DNA of 64,000 bases from the NCBI RefSeq assembly GCF_014280935.1, contig NZ_JACLZI010000013.1:44711-108710 (forward strand), written 5' to 3'. Every line of letters starts with the position of its first letter. Position 1 is the first letter of the stretch. The notes beneath the pieces were generated by a model that did not search any database, had not been told where the DNA came from, and worked only from the letters and a program-made list of their open reading frames with translations. The position numbers and the translations under genes are program-made. Shown here in pieces: positions 1-8,021 of the stretch. This DNA comes from Aquibacillus kalidii. Lineage in GTDB: Bacteria; Bacillota; Bacilli; Bacillales; Amphibacillaceae.

Positions 1-314
1 GGCCCCATACGTTTTAATATTTTTTTCTTCCCATGAACTGCTTCAATAACTAAATTGTTAAGTTTTGCTGCATCATGTAAGTTATCGGCTACATAAACCT
101 TTCCGTAGTTCATATATATATAGCCTATGACTATACCTGATATAGGGAGAAGGTATATTAGCCAGTCCTTCTTTTCACGCACTGCCCCTAAGTAATCGTT
201 AATTTCTAATAAAAAAGCAGTTGCCGATCCAACAACTATTCCAATTATGGTTCCTAAAATAATCCACTGCATAAGTGTGAAAATAAACTGGTTACTTTTT
301 TGTTTTTTGCTCAT
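1..314 (-). CDS. CLC-type chloride channel or transporter, N-terminal part (runs off window)
   Basis: Read directly on the minus strand, this frame is open from an ATG at 312-314 to the window edge, giving about 104 residues. A GAGGAGGA ribosome site lies just upstream and overlaps the stop region of the preceding DUF421 gene. Two hydrophobic helices (about residues 11-36 and 52-67) precede a stretch ending in HGKKKILKRMG. That resembles the segment before the first selectivity loop of bacterial voltage-gated chloride channel family proteins, which move chloride or fluoride across the membrane, often as proton antiporters. None of the gating residues are inside the window, so transport mode cannot be judged. 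The tight spacing suggests co-transcription with DUF421. Confidence 0.6.
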   Translation of the reverse strand, partial: MSKKQKSNQFIFTLMQWIILGTIIGIVVGSATAFLLEINDYLGAVREKKDWLIYLLPISGIVIGYIYMNYGKVYVADNLHDAAKLNNLVIEAVHGKKKILKRMG

Positions 315-324
315 CTAATCCTCC

Positions 325-936
325 TCAATTCAATTTAGTTGGTGGGTCTTGGTTGTGGTTGCCAGTTTTTACTTCTGAGAAGATATTATTTTTGGAATTC
401 GACTTTTCGGTAAGTTGTTCTCTTGTTGAATGTTCATTCATTCCTTGAATGAACTCCATCAGCATTTGAATATCCTCCTTTGTTGCATATTGCTTGTTTG
501 TTTTTAACATGAATCCCAGTTGTCCATTAGATTCAACTGTAGCCCATTTGACGTCAGCAATGCTCTGGACGTTTTGCTGTCTTAGACGTAGTTCCAACAT
601 GTCAACAGTAAGACGCAGTTTTCTAAGATTTTTTTCCATAATTTTACCATCTTCAATGACCAGCTTAGATTTTCCATAAATGAATGTCTCTGCTTTATCA
701 AATCTTAGAACGAGGTTTTCAACGAAAATAAGTGTCAGAACCATCAAAAAAGTTATTAACAACGTAATCCAAATGTTCCGTTCGCTTACAGGCTGAATAA
801 TTAAGGAACCAACTGCTACCATCATAACGGTTTGTGCTACGGTCAACTGTGAGACGGATTTTCTCCCTGCTAATCTAAGGATAAGAATTCCGCCCAGAAC
901 GATTAAGACTGATTTCCATACGAAATGTAAGTCCAA
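325..936 (-). CDS. DUF421 (YetF/YdfR-like) membrane protein
   Basis: This 203-residue protein starts with hydrophobic segments at about residues 6-22, 33-50 and 55-75. A small alpha/beta domain follows with the conserved pattern LVIEDGKIMEKNLRKLRLT and then MLELRLRQQNV. That architecture is the YetF/DUF421 family, whose members in Bacillus (YetF, YdfR, YkjA, YrbG) are of unclear function, some linked to spores. The C-terminal 40 residues are polar, rich in Asn and Lys, and look disordered. The downstream CLC-like gene begins 11 bases after the stop, so the two are probably one transcript. Confidence 0.85.
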   Translation of the reverse strand: MDLHFVWKSVLIVLGGILILRLAGRKSVSQLTVAQTVMMVAVGSLIIQPVSERNIWITLLITFLMVLTLIFVENLVLRFDKAETFIYGKSKLVIEDGKIMEKNLRKLRLTVDMLELRLRQQNVQSIADVKWATVESNGQLGFMLKTNKQYATKEDIQMLMEFIQGMNEHSTREQLTEKSNSKNNIFSEVKTGNHNQDPPTKLN

Positions 937-1158
937 TCCAATTCCCCCTTTTAAAAGGTTAGTCTGTTTTATATTTCCAATTAATCACCTAAGTATTCGA
1001 GGAACGTTAATAGCTAGAAAATGTATGGTCATCAATTTCTTAATTGAATTTTAAGAACCTTTAGTTTAAAAAAAGGGATATTGGAGAAATAGAAGGGCAG
1101 AGAAGAGGATCACTGTGGGTAATGAATAGATTCAGGTTTTAAATGTACCTTTTAAAAA

Positions 1159-1187
1159 TGAGACAAAGGGACGATACCTTTGTCTCA
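1159..1187 (-). terminator. Rho-independent terminator after the RsbR-like gene
   Basis: An 11-bp perfect inverted repeat (TGAGACAAAGG / CCTTTGTCTCA) sits directly after the stop codon of the RsbR-like gene. In the minus direction it is followed by ATTTTTAAAA. Confidence 0.7.
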
Positions 1188-1192
1188 CATAA

Positions 1193-2017
1193 CTAATGGA
1201 TTAAGAATTCGCTTAGTGCGTGTTGTAGAGTTACGAATGTTCTAGTCTGTTCATTTAATTTAATACCGAGATCAGTAATTTTAAGTACTACCTCCTTCCT
1301 TAGACCAGTGATAATCGTTTCGCATCCCATCATGGAGGTACTATCAATTAGTTTTAATAACTGACTAATCACATCATCTTCCATATCAGCTACTCCTGAT
1401 ACATCCATCATTAGTTTTTGGATATGGTTTTCGCCTACTTCATTTAGTGCTTTCTCTTTAAGTATCTCAACTCTTTGTTCATCAATTTCACCAATTAATG
1501 GCAAAATAGAAATAGATTGGTTAATGGGGATAATAGGAACCGATAAATTTTCTACAAGCTTTCGTTGTTGCTTGATTAATCTGTCTTTAAAGGTTGAATA
1601 ATTGATAAAAAATTGGTTAAGGAAATCATCTACACCACTATTTATATCATTTTCTAAATGGAACAAATCGTCGATGCTCATTTTGTCAGTTAGATTACTG
1701 TATTCTCTTATAAAAATCCAAAGAGTCCTACGAATTGCTTGTATCCATTCTAGTTTAAAGGTCAAGGCAATGGAATGTGTCGCCCATGCAATACCTTCTT
1801 GTTCAGCAAACTTCTCAATTTTTCTTTTCTCCTGATCGATTATAAAAACTATTAACTTATGTGCGTTGTTAACTAGGTCTATATTTCCTATTTGGAGAAT
1901 TTCTTCTATTTTGTCTCTGACCGTTTCTGCTTCATCTAGTAAGCAGTTTTCAAATGTTTGTTTGTTATTCACGATAAAATCTCTCAATTGGAATGAATCT
2001 TGATAAGTGTAATCCAC
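1193..2017 (-). CDS. RsbR-family STAS-domain stressosome protein (paralogue)
   Basis: At 274 residues this is the normal size for RsbRA-type stressosome proteins. The N-terminal half (about 1-150) is helical and resembles the non-haem globin-like RsbR sensor domain. From residue 160 a STAS domain follows (IPINQSISILPLIGEIDEQR, then MMDVSGVADMEDD, then GCETIITGLRKE). In RsbR paralogues the loop after the DxSGV motif usually carries a Thr phosphorylated by RsbT in a V-D-T context. Here the equivalent stretch reads DMEDD, so that acceptor seems to be absent or replaced by acids. The gene stands alone, with no rsbS, rsbT or rsbU beside it. An RsbT-like kinase lies 35 kb away at 36933-37364. Confidence 0.8.
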   Translation of the reverse strand: MDYTYQDSFQLRDFIVNNKQTFENCLLDEAETVRDKIEEILQIGNIDLVNNAHKLIVFIIDQEKRKIEKFAEQEGIAWATHSIALTFKLEWIQAIRRTLWIFIREYSNLTDKMSIDDLFHLENDINSGVDDFLNQFFINYSTFKDRLIKQQRKLVENLSVPIIPINQSISILPLIGEIDEQRVEILKEKALNEVGENHIQKLMMDVSGVADMEDDVISQLLKLIDSTSMMGCETIITGLRKEVVLKITDLGIKLNEQTRTFVTLQHALSEFLIH

Positions 2018-2235
2018 TTTACGCTCCCCCTATATATTTTTGGTTAATCAAAAGAATCAACCCAAAAATTCTAGTACAGCTTTGGATTAGGGATACGGGA
2101 TGTATGTTTCCAGCTATGTATTTTTTTCATGACACTATTACTAGAATTGACGGGAATTGGATTGAAACGGACTAACTATTGATAATTATATAATAAGAAA
2201 TTACTAAAGTCATGGGATTGGTGAGGAGGCATTAA

Positions 2236-2289
2236 ATGGCTAATGAGCTTAAAGACCATTCTGTGGTGGTAAAGAGGACAAAGGAGTAA
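2236..2289 (+). CDS. Possible 17-aa micro-ORF (MANELKDH...)
   Basis: An ATG follows the ribosome site GTGAGGAGGC at good spacing and opens 17 codons ending in TAA. The product is charged and has no membrane segment. It could be a short peptide or the surviving 5' end of a deleted gene. I do not recognise it. Confidence 0.25.
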   Translation: MANELKDHSVVVKRTKE

Positions 2290-2364
2290 TAATCTTTAGT
2301 GAAATGATAGAAGATAAGATTACAAAAATCTACACTATTTTAGTATAGTCATCTTTTCGATTTG

Positions 2365-2402
2365 AAAAAACCCAACGCCCATAAAGAAAAGGGGCATTGG
2401 GT
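2365..2402 (-). terminator. Terminator hairpin on the minus strand
   Basis: ACCCAACGCCC pairs with GGGGCATTGGGT (one mismatch), and in the minus direction the stem is followed by TTTTTTC. No intact minus-strand gene precedes it. Only a coding-like tail at 2444-2512 does, so it may have outlived its gene. Confidence 0.55.
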
Positions 2403-2443
2403 ACTGAACTAGGAGTCTAGTGTTTCGCATAATTAACACTGTT

Positions 2444-2512
2444 TTATTGGCGCTTTTGTTTTAAGTCATAATAAGCATCCATAATTCTCTTACCGATTTG
2501 ATGGTTGTTGTA
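2444..2512 (-). pseudogene. Coding-like C-terminal remnant without a start codon
   Basis: Reading the minus strand from about 2512 gives a frame ending NHQIGKRIMDAYYDLKQKRQ then TAA, closed upstream by an in-frame TAG and with no usable start. The composition is protein-like and a terminator follows directly. I infer a decayed gene tail, but chance cannot be excluded. Confidence 0.3.
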
Positions 2513-2568
2513 GTTCTATAATTGTTTTATATTTTTTTGAAGGGTAGGGGATATAAATAGCAGTGGTT

Positions 2569-2608
2569 TAACATAAAAACATAGAAAACTAGTTGGGTTT
2601 TTATGTTA
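2569..2608. repeat. Perfect 12-bp inverted repeat
   Basis: TAACATAAAAAC and GTTTTTATGTTA are exact reverse complements separated by 16 bases. It has no T-run typical of a terminator in the plus direction. It could be an operator or a weak hairpin about 220 bases upstream of the acetyltransferase gene. Confidence 0.4.
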
Positions 2609-2824
2609 AAATGATAGGGATAATTTGATAAAGAAACGCCTTTTGCGCATACTTTTCCTTCCAAAACTGTCACAGTTGATGGGGGATTTCTAGTAATTAC
2701 ATCTCAATTTTTAATATATGAGTGTAAATGCATGCGATGCTGTTGAATTGGTGACGTAAGAGTAAATCTAACGTTGTGGGATTGGAGAGACATATAGAAA
2801 CCACTACGTTACATAGGAGAGAAG

Positions 2825-3403
2825 ATGATGGACCCATTATTATTAAACATTCCGACTCAATTAGAAACAAACAGACTAATACTAAGGGCACCAAGCGCAT
2901 CTGGGGATGGAAAAATAGTTAATGAGGCAATAGTAGACTCAATTAACGAATTAAAATTATGGTTGCCATTTGCTCAAACATTACCGTCTGTTGAAGAAAC
3001 GGAACGTAGTGCGAGAATAGCATATATTAACTATTTAAAGAGAGAAAGTTTTCGTTACTTAATTTTTCATAAAGAGACAGAAGATTTTATAGGGATTACT
3101 AGTTATGAAACAGTAGATTGGGATATTCCTAAGAGTGAAATAGGATATTGGATTGCTACAAAGTTTAGTGGAAATGGTTATATGACGGAAGCTATTGAGA
3201 AATTGACACAATTTGGATTAAAGCAATTAGGTTTTAAAAGAATAGAAATAAGATGTGATCCAGAAAACTCTAAGAGTCGTTCTATACCACAAAGATTGGG
3301 GTATGACTTAGAAGGTATTTTAAAAAATGATGATAAATCGGCAGATGATAGGGAGCTGAGAGATACCTGTATTTATGCTATCATACAAAAACGTGGGACA
3401 TAG
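2825..3403 (+). CDS. GNAT N-acetyltransferase, RimJ/RimL type
   Basis: The 192-residue product begins with the RimJ/L signature ETNRLILRAP (about residues 13-22). It carries EIGYWIATKFSGNGYMTEAI (motif A region, about 114-133), where acetyl-CoA binds, followed by the IEIRCDPENSKSRSIPQRLGY block. Enzymes of this family transfer acetyl groups to protein N-termini, amines or antibiotics. The substrate here is unknown. The start is preceded by AGGAGAGAAG. The final codons GGG ACA TAG lie inside a GGGACA palindromic repeat, so the native C-terminus has probably been replaced by repeat sequence. Confidence 0.85.
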   Translation: MMDPLLLNIPTQLETNRLILRAPSASGDGKIVNEAIVDSINELKLWLPFAQTLPSVEETERSARIAYINYLKRESFRYLIFHKETEDFIGITSYETVDWDIPKSEIGYWIATKFSGNGYMTEAIEKLTQFGLKQLGFKRIEIRCDPENSKSRSIPQRLGYDLEGILKNDDKSADDRELRDTCIYAIIQKRGT

Positions 3404-3449
3404 GGACAGGTCCAGTGTCCCGATTCCCTAAAAAAGGGACCTGTCCCTT
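3394..3449. repeat. GGGACAGG palindromic repeat, copy 1
   Basis: Nested inverted repeats are built from GGGACA, GGACAGGTCC and TGTCCC. A second palindrome (GGGACCTGTCCC, 3436-3447) follows. The repeat supplies the last codons and stop of the acetyltransferase and lies only a few bases from the stop of the next, convergent gene. Related copies are at 12546, 16216 and 24971. Confidence 0.75.
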
Positions 3450-3450
3450 A

Positions 3451-3876
3451 TTATGCAGATGGTTCTTTTGTTAGATTTAACGATTTACCGAATGGAACCT
3501 TAGGTTTGAAATGATCAGGTATCAACCAGTACACCTCGAAGTTAATTTCTTGACCTTCCCAAAAGTACCCTGTCACATCAGTAATGTAGAATAGCTTGTC
3601 TACTTTATTTTCCTTTGCCCATTCCAATACATCTGTATAGGAAGCTTTACCATGGGACATTAATGGAATCTCGGTAACTTTTTCAGTATCTGTTATTTCT
3701 CTAATCTTATAATCCGCAAAAATTAAAGGAGTTTTCTTCTTTACCTCGTCAAATAAAGATAAAATATTGCGTATCGTATCTACTGGATAATCGTTTGTTG
3801 ACGTATCAACTGCTATTACCATATTTTCATCCTTTGCTTTGGTGATAACACTTAATAATTCTTTATGATAACTCAT
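3451..3876 (-). CDS. Small stand-alone VWA-like (DUF2201-type) domain protein
   Basis: The 141 residues contain MVIAVDTSTN near residue 19, then IFADYKIREI, then DKLFYITDVTGYFWEG, followed by YWLIPDHFKPKVPFG. This order matches the C-terminal VWA-like domain of DUF2201 proteins (AVDTSGS, VVQCDxxI, IYFTDGYG, PVLWVLT, PFGE). The metal site DxSxS reads D-T-S-T-N here, so the last Ser is missing and metal binding may be weakened. The usual 200-residue N-terminal metallopeptidase-like part of DUF2201 proteins is absent. Either it is a truncated relic or a free-standing adaptor domain. The ATG is preceded by GGGAGAGATG. Confidence 0.55.
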   Translation of the reverse strand: MSYHKELLSVITKAKDENMVIAVDTSTNDYPVDTIRNILSLFDEVKKKTPLIFADYKIREITDTEKVTEIPLMSHGKASYTDVLEWAKENKVDKLFYITDVTGYFWEGQEINFEVYWLIPDHFKPKVPFGKSLNLTKEPSA

Positions 3877-4009
3877 TACTCATCTCTCCCTAATTGATTT
3901 ACTTTCTTAGTATCTCTATAATAGCTTCACTTAGAAATAGCAAAATTATGTAATAGTGAGTGACCTTTTGTCATAGCTCGACCATTTTTACCCATGACTA
4001 TCTATTATA

Positions 4010-4047
4010 AATCGATTAGGGTGATTTTTTCAATACCCTAATCGATT
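4010..4047 (-). terminator. Hairpin after the YheC/D-like gene
   Basis: A perfect 13-bp inverted repeat (AATCGATTAGGGT / ACCCTAATCGATT) sits 20 bases past the minus-strand stop. The T-rich tail is weak (TTTATAAT), so termination efficiency is uncertain. Confidence 0.55.
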
Positions 4048-4068
4048 GAAATACTTTTTCTTTCAGGT

Positions 4069-4905
4069 CTAAAACATTTTTTTTTGTTTTTTCCATGCCT
4101 TCGTTCTGTCTTTGTCTCTTGCAATCATTTGTTTGTAGGTAGTTTTATTTGGTAGCTTCTTAAATAAATCGTAACCAGGCCTTCCATTTCGGTCGTTTGT
4201 ATTAACTTCTAATAACCAAAGGTTTGCATATGGATCGATACCAAAATCTGCACCTATATCAATAAAAGGATAATACTGATCTAGAAGGTTTGCGATCGCA
4301 AATGCAGAATTACTTAGATTTTCAATTATTGTGTGCAGATAATAATGATCAAACAAGTTACCTAAAATAAAGTCCGTTTCGACTATCCCTCCACCTTTTG
4401 ACAGGAAATTTGAAACGATAGCGTCTTTTCCTCCTATTCTAACCAAATCACCAGCATTTACCCAATTACCATGTTTATCCCGTTGCAAGTGGATACGTAT
4501 ATCAAAAGCTCTAGAATCATATGATAAGATAGGAGCTCGTTGTTGGATGATTGTTTGGTATTTGGAATATTGGCCAAGCATGTTGTGCATGAAAGCATCC
4601 ACAGTAGGATGGAATTCTGTAGATCCGTTTGGGTGTTTCAATAGAAAACCTTGATCCATAGGTGTTATAAGCGAAATATTCCTACCGGCCCAAGTGTCTA
4701 CTGGTTTTATAAAAAAAGGTGTCTGACTGAATACAAATTGATATAAAGCAGGACCGGAAAAGTATTCCGTATATGGGATTTTAAAAGGTAATGAATGCGG
4801 TGCTAACAGCTTATACATTTCCCATTTATTAAAATAGAGCCGCTCTTTATCAAAGTGAATCTTATTGTTAGTTTGTGGCGTATTTTGGAGACTACTATTA
4901 TCCAT
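4069..4905 (-). CDS. YheC/YheD-family ATP-grasp protein (endospore coat-associated)
   Basis: I choose the ATG at 4903-4905 because AAGGAGC lies about ten bases upstream. A longer frame to 5013 lacks a ribosome site. The 278-residue product has KPVDTWAGRNISLI (nucleotide-binding segment), then FDIRIHLQRDKHGNWV, then DIGADFGIDPYANLWLLEVNT near the C-terminus, which is the ATP-grasp metal-binding region. This matches YheC/YheD proteins, which associate with the spore coat in Bacillus and probably ligate an unknown carboxylate to an amine. At 278 residues it is shorter than YheC or YheD and seems to be only the catalytic domain. Confidence 0.75.
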   Translation of the reverse strand: MDNSSLQNTPQTNNKIHFDKERLYFNKWEMYKLLAPHSLPFKIPYTEYFSGPALYQFVFSQTPFFIKPVDTWAGRNISLITPMDQGFLLKHPNGSTEFHPTVDAFMHNMLGQYSKYQTIIQQRAPILSYDSRAFDIRIHLQRDKHGNWVNAGDLVRIGGKDAIVSNFLSKGGGIVETDFILGNLFDHYYLHTIIENLSNSAFAIANLLDQYYPFIDIGADFGIDPYANLWLLEVNTNDRNGRPGYDLFKKLPNKTTYKQMIARDKDRTKAWKKQKKMF

Positions 4906-5248
4906 AGTATACTTGCTCCTTTCCTTAATGTATACAATATATACATATGGAGAAAATAGGTATTCGGTTACATGATCGTTAAAAGGCTGCGCATCGAATG
5001 CACAAGTTGACACGTTTAGGACATGTCTATATAATTAAAAATCGTGTTATTAAAGACATTACAAAGTTAGATTAGACCTAAAAGGGAGATATGTAAGATA
5101 GGCTTTTATATTATTTGAGCAAGCCGATGGTTTTGGATTCGTAAATTATTAAATAATAATTTCCCATCTAGCAGTCTGCAATGACAATAAGACAGAAAAA
5201 GAGGGACGTTATTGTAGGCACTTGCTCCTAAAAACTAGGAGGAAAAAA

Positions 5249-6799
5249 GTGCATCACAACAAAAGAAAAAATACATTAGATAAGACCGTTTTTTATGTAA
5301 GTGGAGGTTTATTAATTTTATTTGTGTTATTCGCCATATATGATTTGGAAATGGTGGAGAACATGATTAATGTTTCGTTTAGTTTCTGTGCGAAATATTT
5401 CGGTTCCTATTGGGAGCTACTATTATTAGCTAATTTTATTATTGGTATCATTTTAGCGTTATCAAAGTATGGTAAAGTCCGACTAGGTAAGAAGGAAAAG
5501 CCAGAGAATGGTTATTATCGTTGGATAGCAATGATCTTATGTACACTACTTGCGAGTGGTGGAGTTTTCTGGGCGGCTTCTGAACCGATGTATCATTTTA
5601 TCACTAATCCCCCATTATTTATAGATAATTCCTCGACGACTGTTGGTATAGAACCTGCATTAGCACAAGCATTCCTTCATTGGGGTTTTCTTGCTTGGGC
5701 AATCCTTGGTACATTAGCTACCATTGTATTAATGTACGTTCATTATCACAAAGGTTATCCGATGAAACCTAGATCGTTTTTATACCCGATCTTTGGTGAG
5801 AAAATTTTCCATAAAAGTGTAATTGGTAGTACAGCAGACATCATATCTATAATTGCTGTTGCTGCAGGGACAATGGGCCCGATCGGCTTTTTAGGGTTGC
5901 AAGTCGGTTATGGGTTACATTCCATATTTGGGATTCCTAATACACTCGTTACCAACATTATAGTAATTGGTGCATTAGTAGTAATTGCAGCTATTTCGGT
6001 GGCGTCCGGTGTAGATAAAGGTATTCAGTTTTTAAGTCGGATGAATATAGGTTTAACGGTGATTTTAGCTGTATCAATGTTGATCTTAGGTCCAACTATG
6101 TTTATTCTAAATAAGTTTATATCTGCAGAGGGGTTTCATTTGCAAAACATGTTGACAATGGCATTATACCAAGGTGATAAAGCATGGTTAGGTGCTTGGA
6201 CCATCTTCTTTTGGGGTTGGTTTTTAGGGTATGGACCAATGATGGCGATCTTTATTGCAAAAATTTCTCGCGGACGTACGATTCGAGACTTAATTCTAGG
6301 TGTGTCCATTGTGGCACCACTCGTTACCAACTTCTGGTTTTCTGTTATTGGTGGTACTGGAATTAAAGTAGAGCTTGATAAACCAGGTTCTATATCCGGT
6401 CCACTATCTGAAGGTGGAATGCCGGCAGTAGTGATGGCAATTATGGATAACCTACCACTAGGTTTTCTATTAGCAATTGGCTTCTTAATTGTCACAATCG
6501 TTTTTGTGGCAACAACTGTTGATTCCATTTCTTATACTGTTGCCGTGACATTATCTGGTACTGATAATCCTCAAAAATGGACGCGTGTATTTTGGGTATT
6601 AATCTTTGGTATATTATCCGTTGTCCTGTTATCAATTGGAGAAAATAGTATCTCGGCTATCCAAAATTCGATTGTTGTAACGGCAGTTCCAGTTTCCCTG
6701 TTGTTATTACCATCATTATGGAACGCGCCGCAAATTGCGAAAAAGCTAGCAAAAGAACAAGGTATTGTTTCTGAAAAACATTCAAATACGAAGAAGTAA
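5249..6799 (+). CDS. BCCT-family transporter (betaine/carnitine/choline type)
   Basis: The GTG at 5249 is chosen because AGGAGG lies six bases upstream. A TTG at 5222 has no such site. The 516-residue protein has about twelve hydrophobic segments and the family signature FFWGWFLGYGPMMAIFIAKI followed by SRGRTIRDLILG. BCCT carriers import quaternary amines such as glycine betaine, often for osmoprotection. In known betaine carriers the corresponding helix reads like W-W-x-x-W-S-P-F-V-G, with Trp residues that cage the trimethylammonium group. Here it is W-G-W-F-L-G-Y-G-P-M, so the substrate may differ. The gene is alone and has its own terminator. Confidence 0.85.
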   Translation: MHHNKRKNTLDKTVFYVSGGLLILFVLFAIYDLEMVENMINVSFSFCAKYFGSYWELLLLANFIIGIILALSKYGKVRLGKKEKPENGYYRWIAMILCTLLASGGVFWAASEPMYHFITNPPLFIDNSSTTVGIEPALAQAFLHWGFLAWAILGTLATIVLMYVHYHKGYPMKPRSFLYPIFGEKIFHKSVIGSTADIISIIAVAAGTMGPIGFLGLQVGYGLHSIFGIPNTLVTNIIVIGALVVIAAISVASGVDKGIQFLSRMNIGLTVILAVSMLILGPTMFILNKFISAEGFHLQNMLTMALYQGDKAWLGAWTIFFWGWFLGYGPMMAIFIAKISRGRTIRDLILGVSIVAPLVTNFWFSVIGGTGIKVELDKPGSISGPLSEGGMPAVVMAIMDNLPLGFLLAIGFLIVTIVFVATTVDSISYTVAVTLSGTDNPQKWTRVFWVLIFGILSVVLLSIGENSISAIQNSIVVTAVPVSLLLLPSLWNAPQIAKKLAKEQGIVSEKHSNTKK

Positions 6800-6830
6800 T
6801 CTATTCAAGAATATTCTAATCTAACCATTG

Positions 6831-6862
6831 ACCCAATGTCTTAAGACATTGGGTATTTTTTT
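6831..6862 (+). terminator. Rho-independent terminator after the BCCT gene
   Basis: A perfect stem ACCCAATGTC / GACATTGGGT with a TTAA loop is followed by ATTTTTTTAA. Confidence 0.9.
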
Positions 6863-6939
6863 AACTGTTGTTTATTTTAAAAAGCACTTGAGTAAAAGGG
6901 TTATGATAAAGTATAAACTTTTGTAAAGGATGATCGATT

Positions 6940-7350
6940 ATGGGTATTGAGATTTATAAGATCGAAAAGGAACAGGCCTGGGAAACGAGACATACTGTGA
7001 TGTGGCCAAATAAAGAATTTAACTATATAAAACTAAAAGATGATCATGTAGGGATTCACTTTGGTTTATTTAAGGATGATATATTAGTTTCGGTTGTCTC
7101 TGTTTTTGTTAATAACAAGACATGTCAGTTCAGAAAGTTTGCAACACTGCAATCTATGCAAGGGAAAGGATATGGAACAATGCTATTGAATTACATCATT
7201 GATGAGGCAAGAAACTGGGGTGTCGAGAAAATTTGGTGTAATGCAAGAGAAAATAAAACAAGCTTTTATAAAAAATTTGGTCTAGAAGAAACAAAAGAAA
7301 CGTTTATAAAAGGGGGGAGATCTTACGTTGTAATGGAGAAAAGCATATAG
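6940..7350 (+). CDS. GNAT-family N-acetyltransferase
   Basis: The 136-residue protein has the compact GNAT layout. The strand FRKFATLQSMQGKGYGTMLL (about residues 64-83) includes the acetyl-CoA loop Q-G-K-G-Y-G-T. Then comes the helix and strand VEKIWCNARENKTSFYKKFG (about residues 97-116). Members acetylate small amines or protein residues. No substrate can be inferred here. A ribosome site AAAGGATGATCG precedes the ATG. It is monocistronic between a terminator and a long regulatory spacer. Confidence 0.85.
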   Translation: MGIEIYKIEKEQAWETRHTVMWPNKEFNYIKLKDDHVGIHFGLFKDDILVSVVSVFVNNKTCQFRKFATLQSMQGKGYGTMLLNYIIDEARNWGVEKIWCNARENKTSFYKKFGLEETKETFIKGGRSYVVMEKSI

Positions 7351-7516
7351 GAAAATAGTTGATGGGATAAGATGGGGGAAGGTGCAAGAAGAACGATCCC
7401 CGTCCCGATGTTAAAAATAATACAATTGTTAAATCTTTCGAAAAAGGTGGATGAGTACTTAGGTTTGACGTAGTAACCTAGTCAGATTGCTTAATAAAAG
7501 GCCAATTATTCAAGAT

Positions 7517-7537
7517 AAAACGTAATTATTACTATTT
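7517..7537. promoter_or_regulatory. Candidate Zur box 1
   Basis: AAAACGTAATTATTACTATTT agrees with the Bacillus Zur operator (AAATCGTAATnATTACGATTT) at all but two positions and is palindromic. It lies about 490 bases upstream of the zinc-binding lipoprotein gene. Zur represses zinc uptake genes when zinc is sufficient. Confidence 0.55.
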
Positions 7538-7572
7538 ACATCGTTTTGATTATGGGGTATAATCTGATTTGT

Positions 7573-7593
7573 AAATCGTAACTATTATGATTT
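7573..7593. promoter_or_regulatory. Candidate Zur box 2
   Basis: The 21-base palindrome begins AAATCGTAAC and ends TTATGATTT, again two mismatches from the Zur consensus. A TATAAT-like hexamer (7558-7563) lies just upstream, so an operator overlapping or following a promoter is plausible. That promoter would be about 450 bases from the lipoprotein start, with a repeat element in between. Confidence 0.6.
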
Positions 7594-7765
7594 GTTTTTG
7601 TTCTAGGATAGTTACATAGTTAGTTATAGAATTACTTTAGTACTACGACCCGAAATGCTCTTTTCGGACCGATTGTCTCCTATGTCGTAATATCTATAGA
7701 ATCACTAGTAAGAGTTTGAAACATTCCTCTACTCTAGAAGATGAGTGCTTAATCAGCGCTGCTTA

Positions 7766-7940
7766 AAAAACGCTCGCTTTCCGTGGGGAACGCTTTAGCT
7801 TCCTCGCTCGCAAAGAACACTCGCTGTGGGATCTTCAGACTGTTCCTTTCCCACGGAAAGCGGAGTATTCTGCCGGAACGAGTTCAAGCACACATCCAAA
7901 GGTTTTTATAAGTTACTGCAGATTTTATCTCAAATGCGTC
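7766..7940 (-). repeat. Dispersed CTCGTTCCGGCAG element, copy 1 (reverse orientation)
   Basis: Read on the minus strand, this contains GTAACTTATAAAAACCTTTGG, then TTGAACTCGTTCCGGCAGAA, then CGCTTTCCGTGGG, and returns through a second GGAAAGCG arm. The same blocks occur at 40366-40560 and, cut by the window end, at 63898-64000. The internal CGCTTTCCGTGGG / CCCACGGAAAGCG arms can form a long hairpin. It has no ORF, so it behaves like a non-autonomous repeat of Bacillaceae genomes. Here it lies between the Zur boxes and the zinc-binding gene. Confidence 0.7.
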
Positions 7941-7969
7941 ATTCAAAGCATCAAAGTATGTGAAAAAAC

Positions 7970-7990
7970 AAATCGTAATGGTTATGGTTA
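7970..7990. promoter_or_regulatory. Weaker Zur-like half site next to the lipoprotein start
   Basis: AAATCGTAATGGTTATGGTTA keeps a perfect left half (AAATCGTAAT) and a degraded right half, 32 bases before the start codon. It may be the operator that is really used, or the proximal member of a set of three. Confidence 0.4.
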
Positions 7991-8021
7991 TGTAATAATT
8001 AAATTTTTAGGAGGATGAGAT

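Larger units (their letters stand above)
2018..2824. other. 807-bp spacer with gene debris and hairpins
   Basis: No full-size gene is visible. The spacer holds a plus-strand 17-codon ORF (2236-2289) with a good ribosome site, a minus-strand coding-like tail (2444-2512) followed by a terminator (2365-2402), and a perfect 12-bp inverted repeat (2569-2608). These look like leftovers of lost genes, but I cannot name the ancestors. Confidence 0.4.

Noticed and set aside
6136..6528. 130-codon minus-strand ORF inside the BCCT gene
   Set aside because: Shadow of a strongly supported membrane transporter; no ribosome site.
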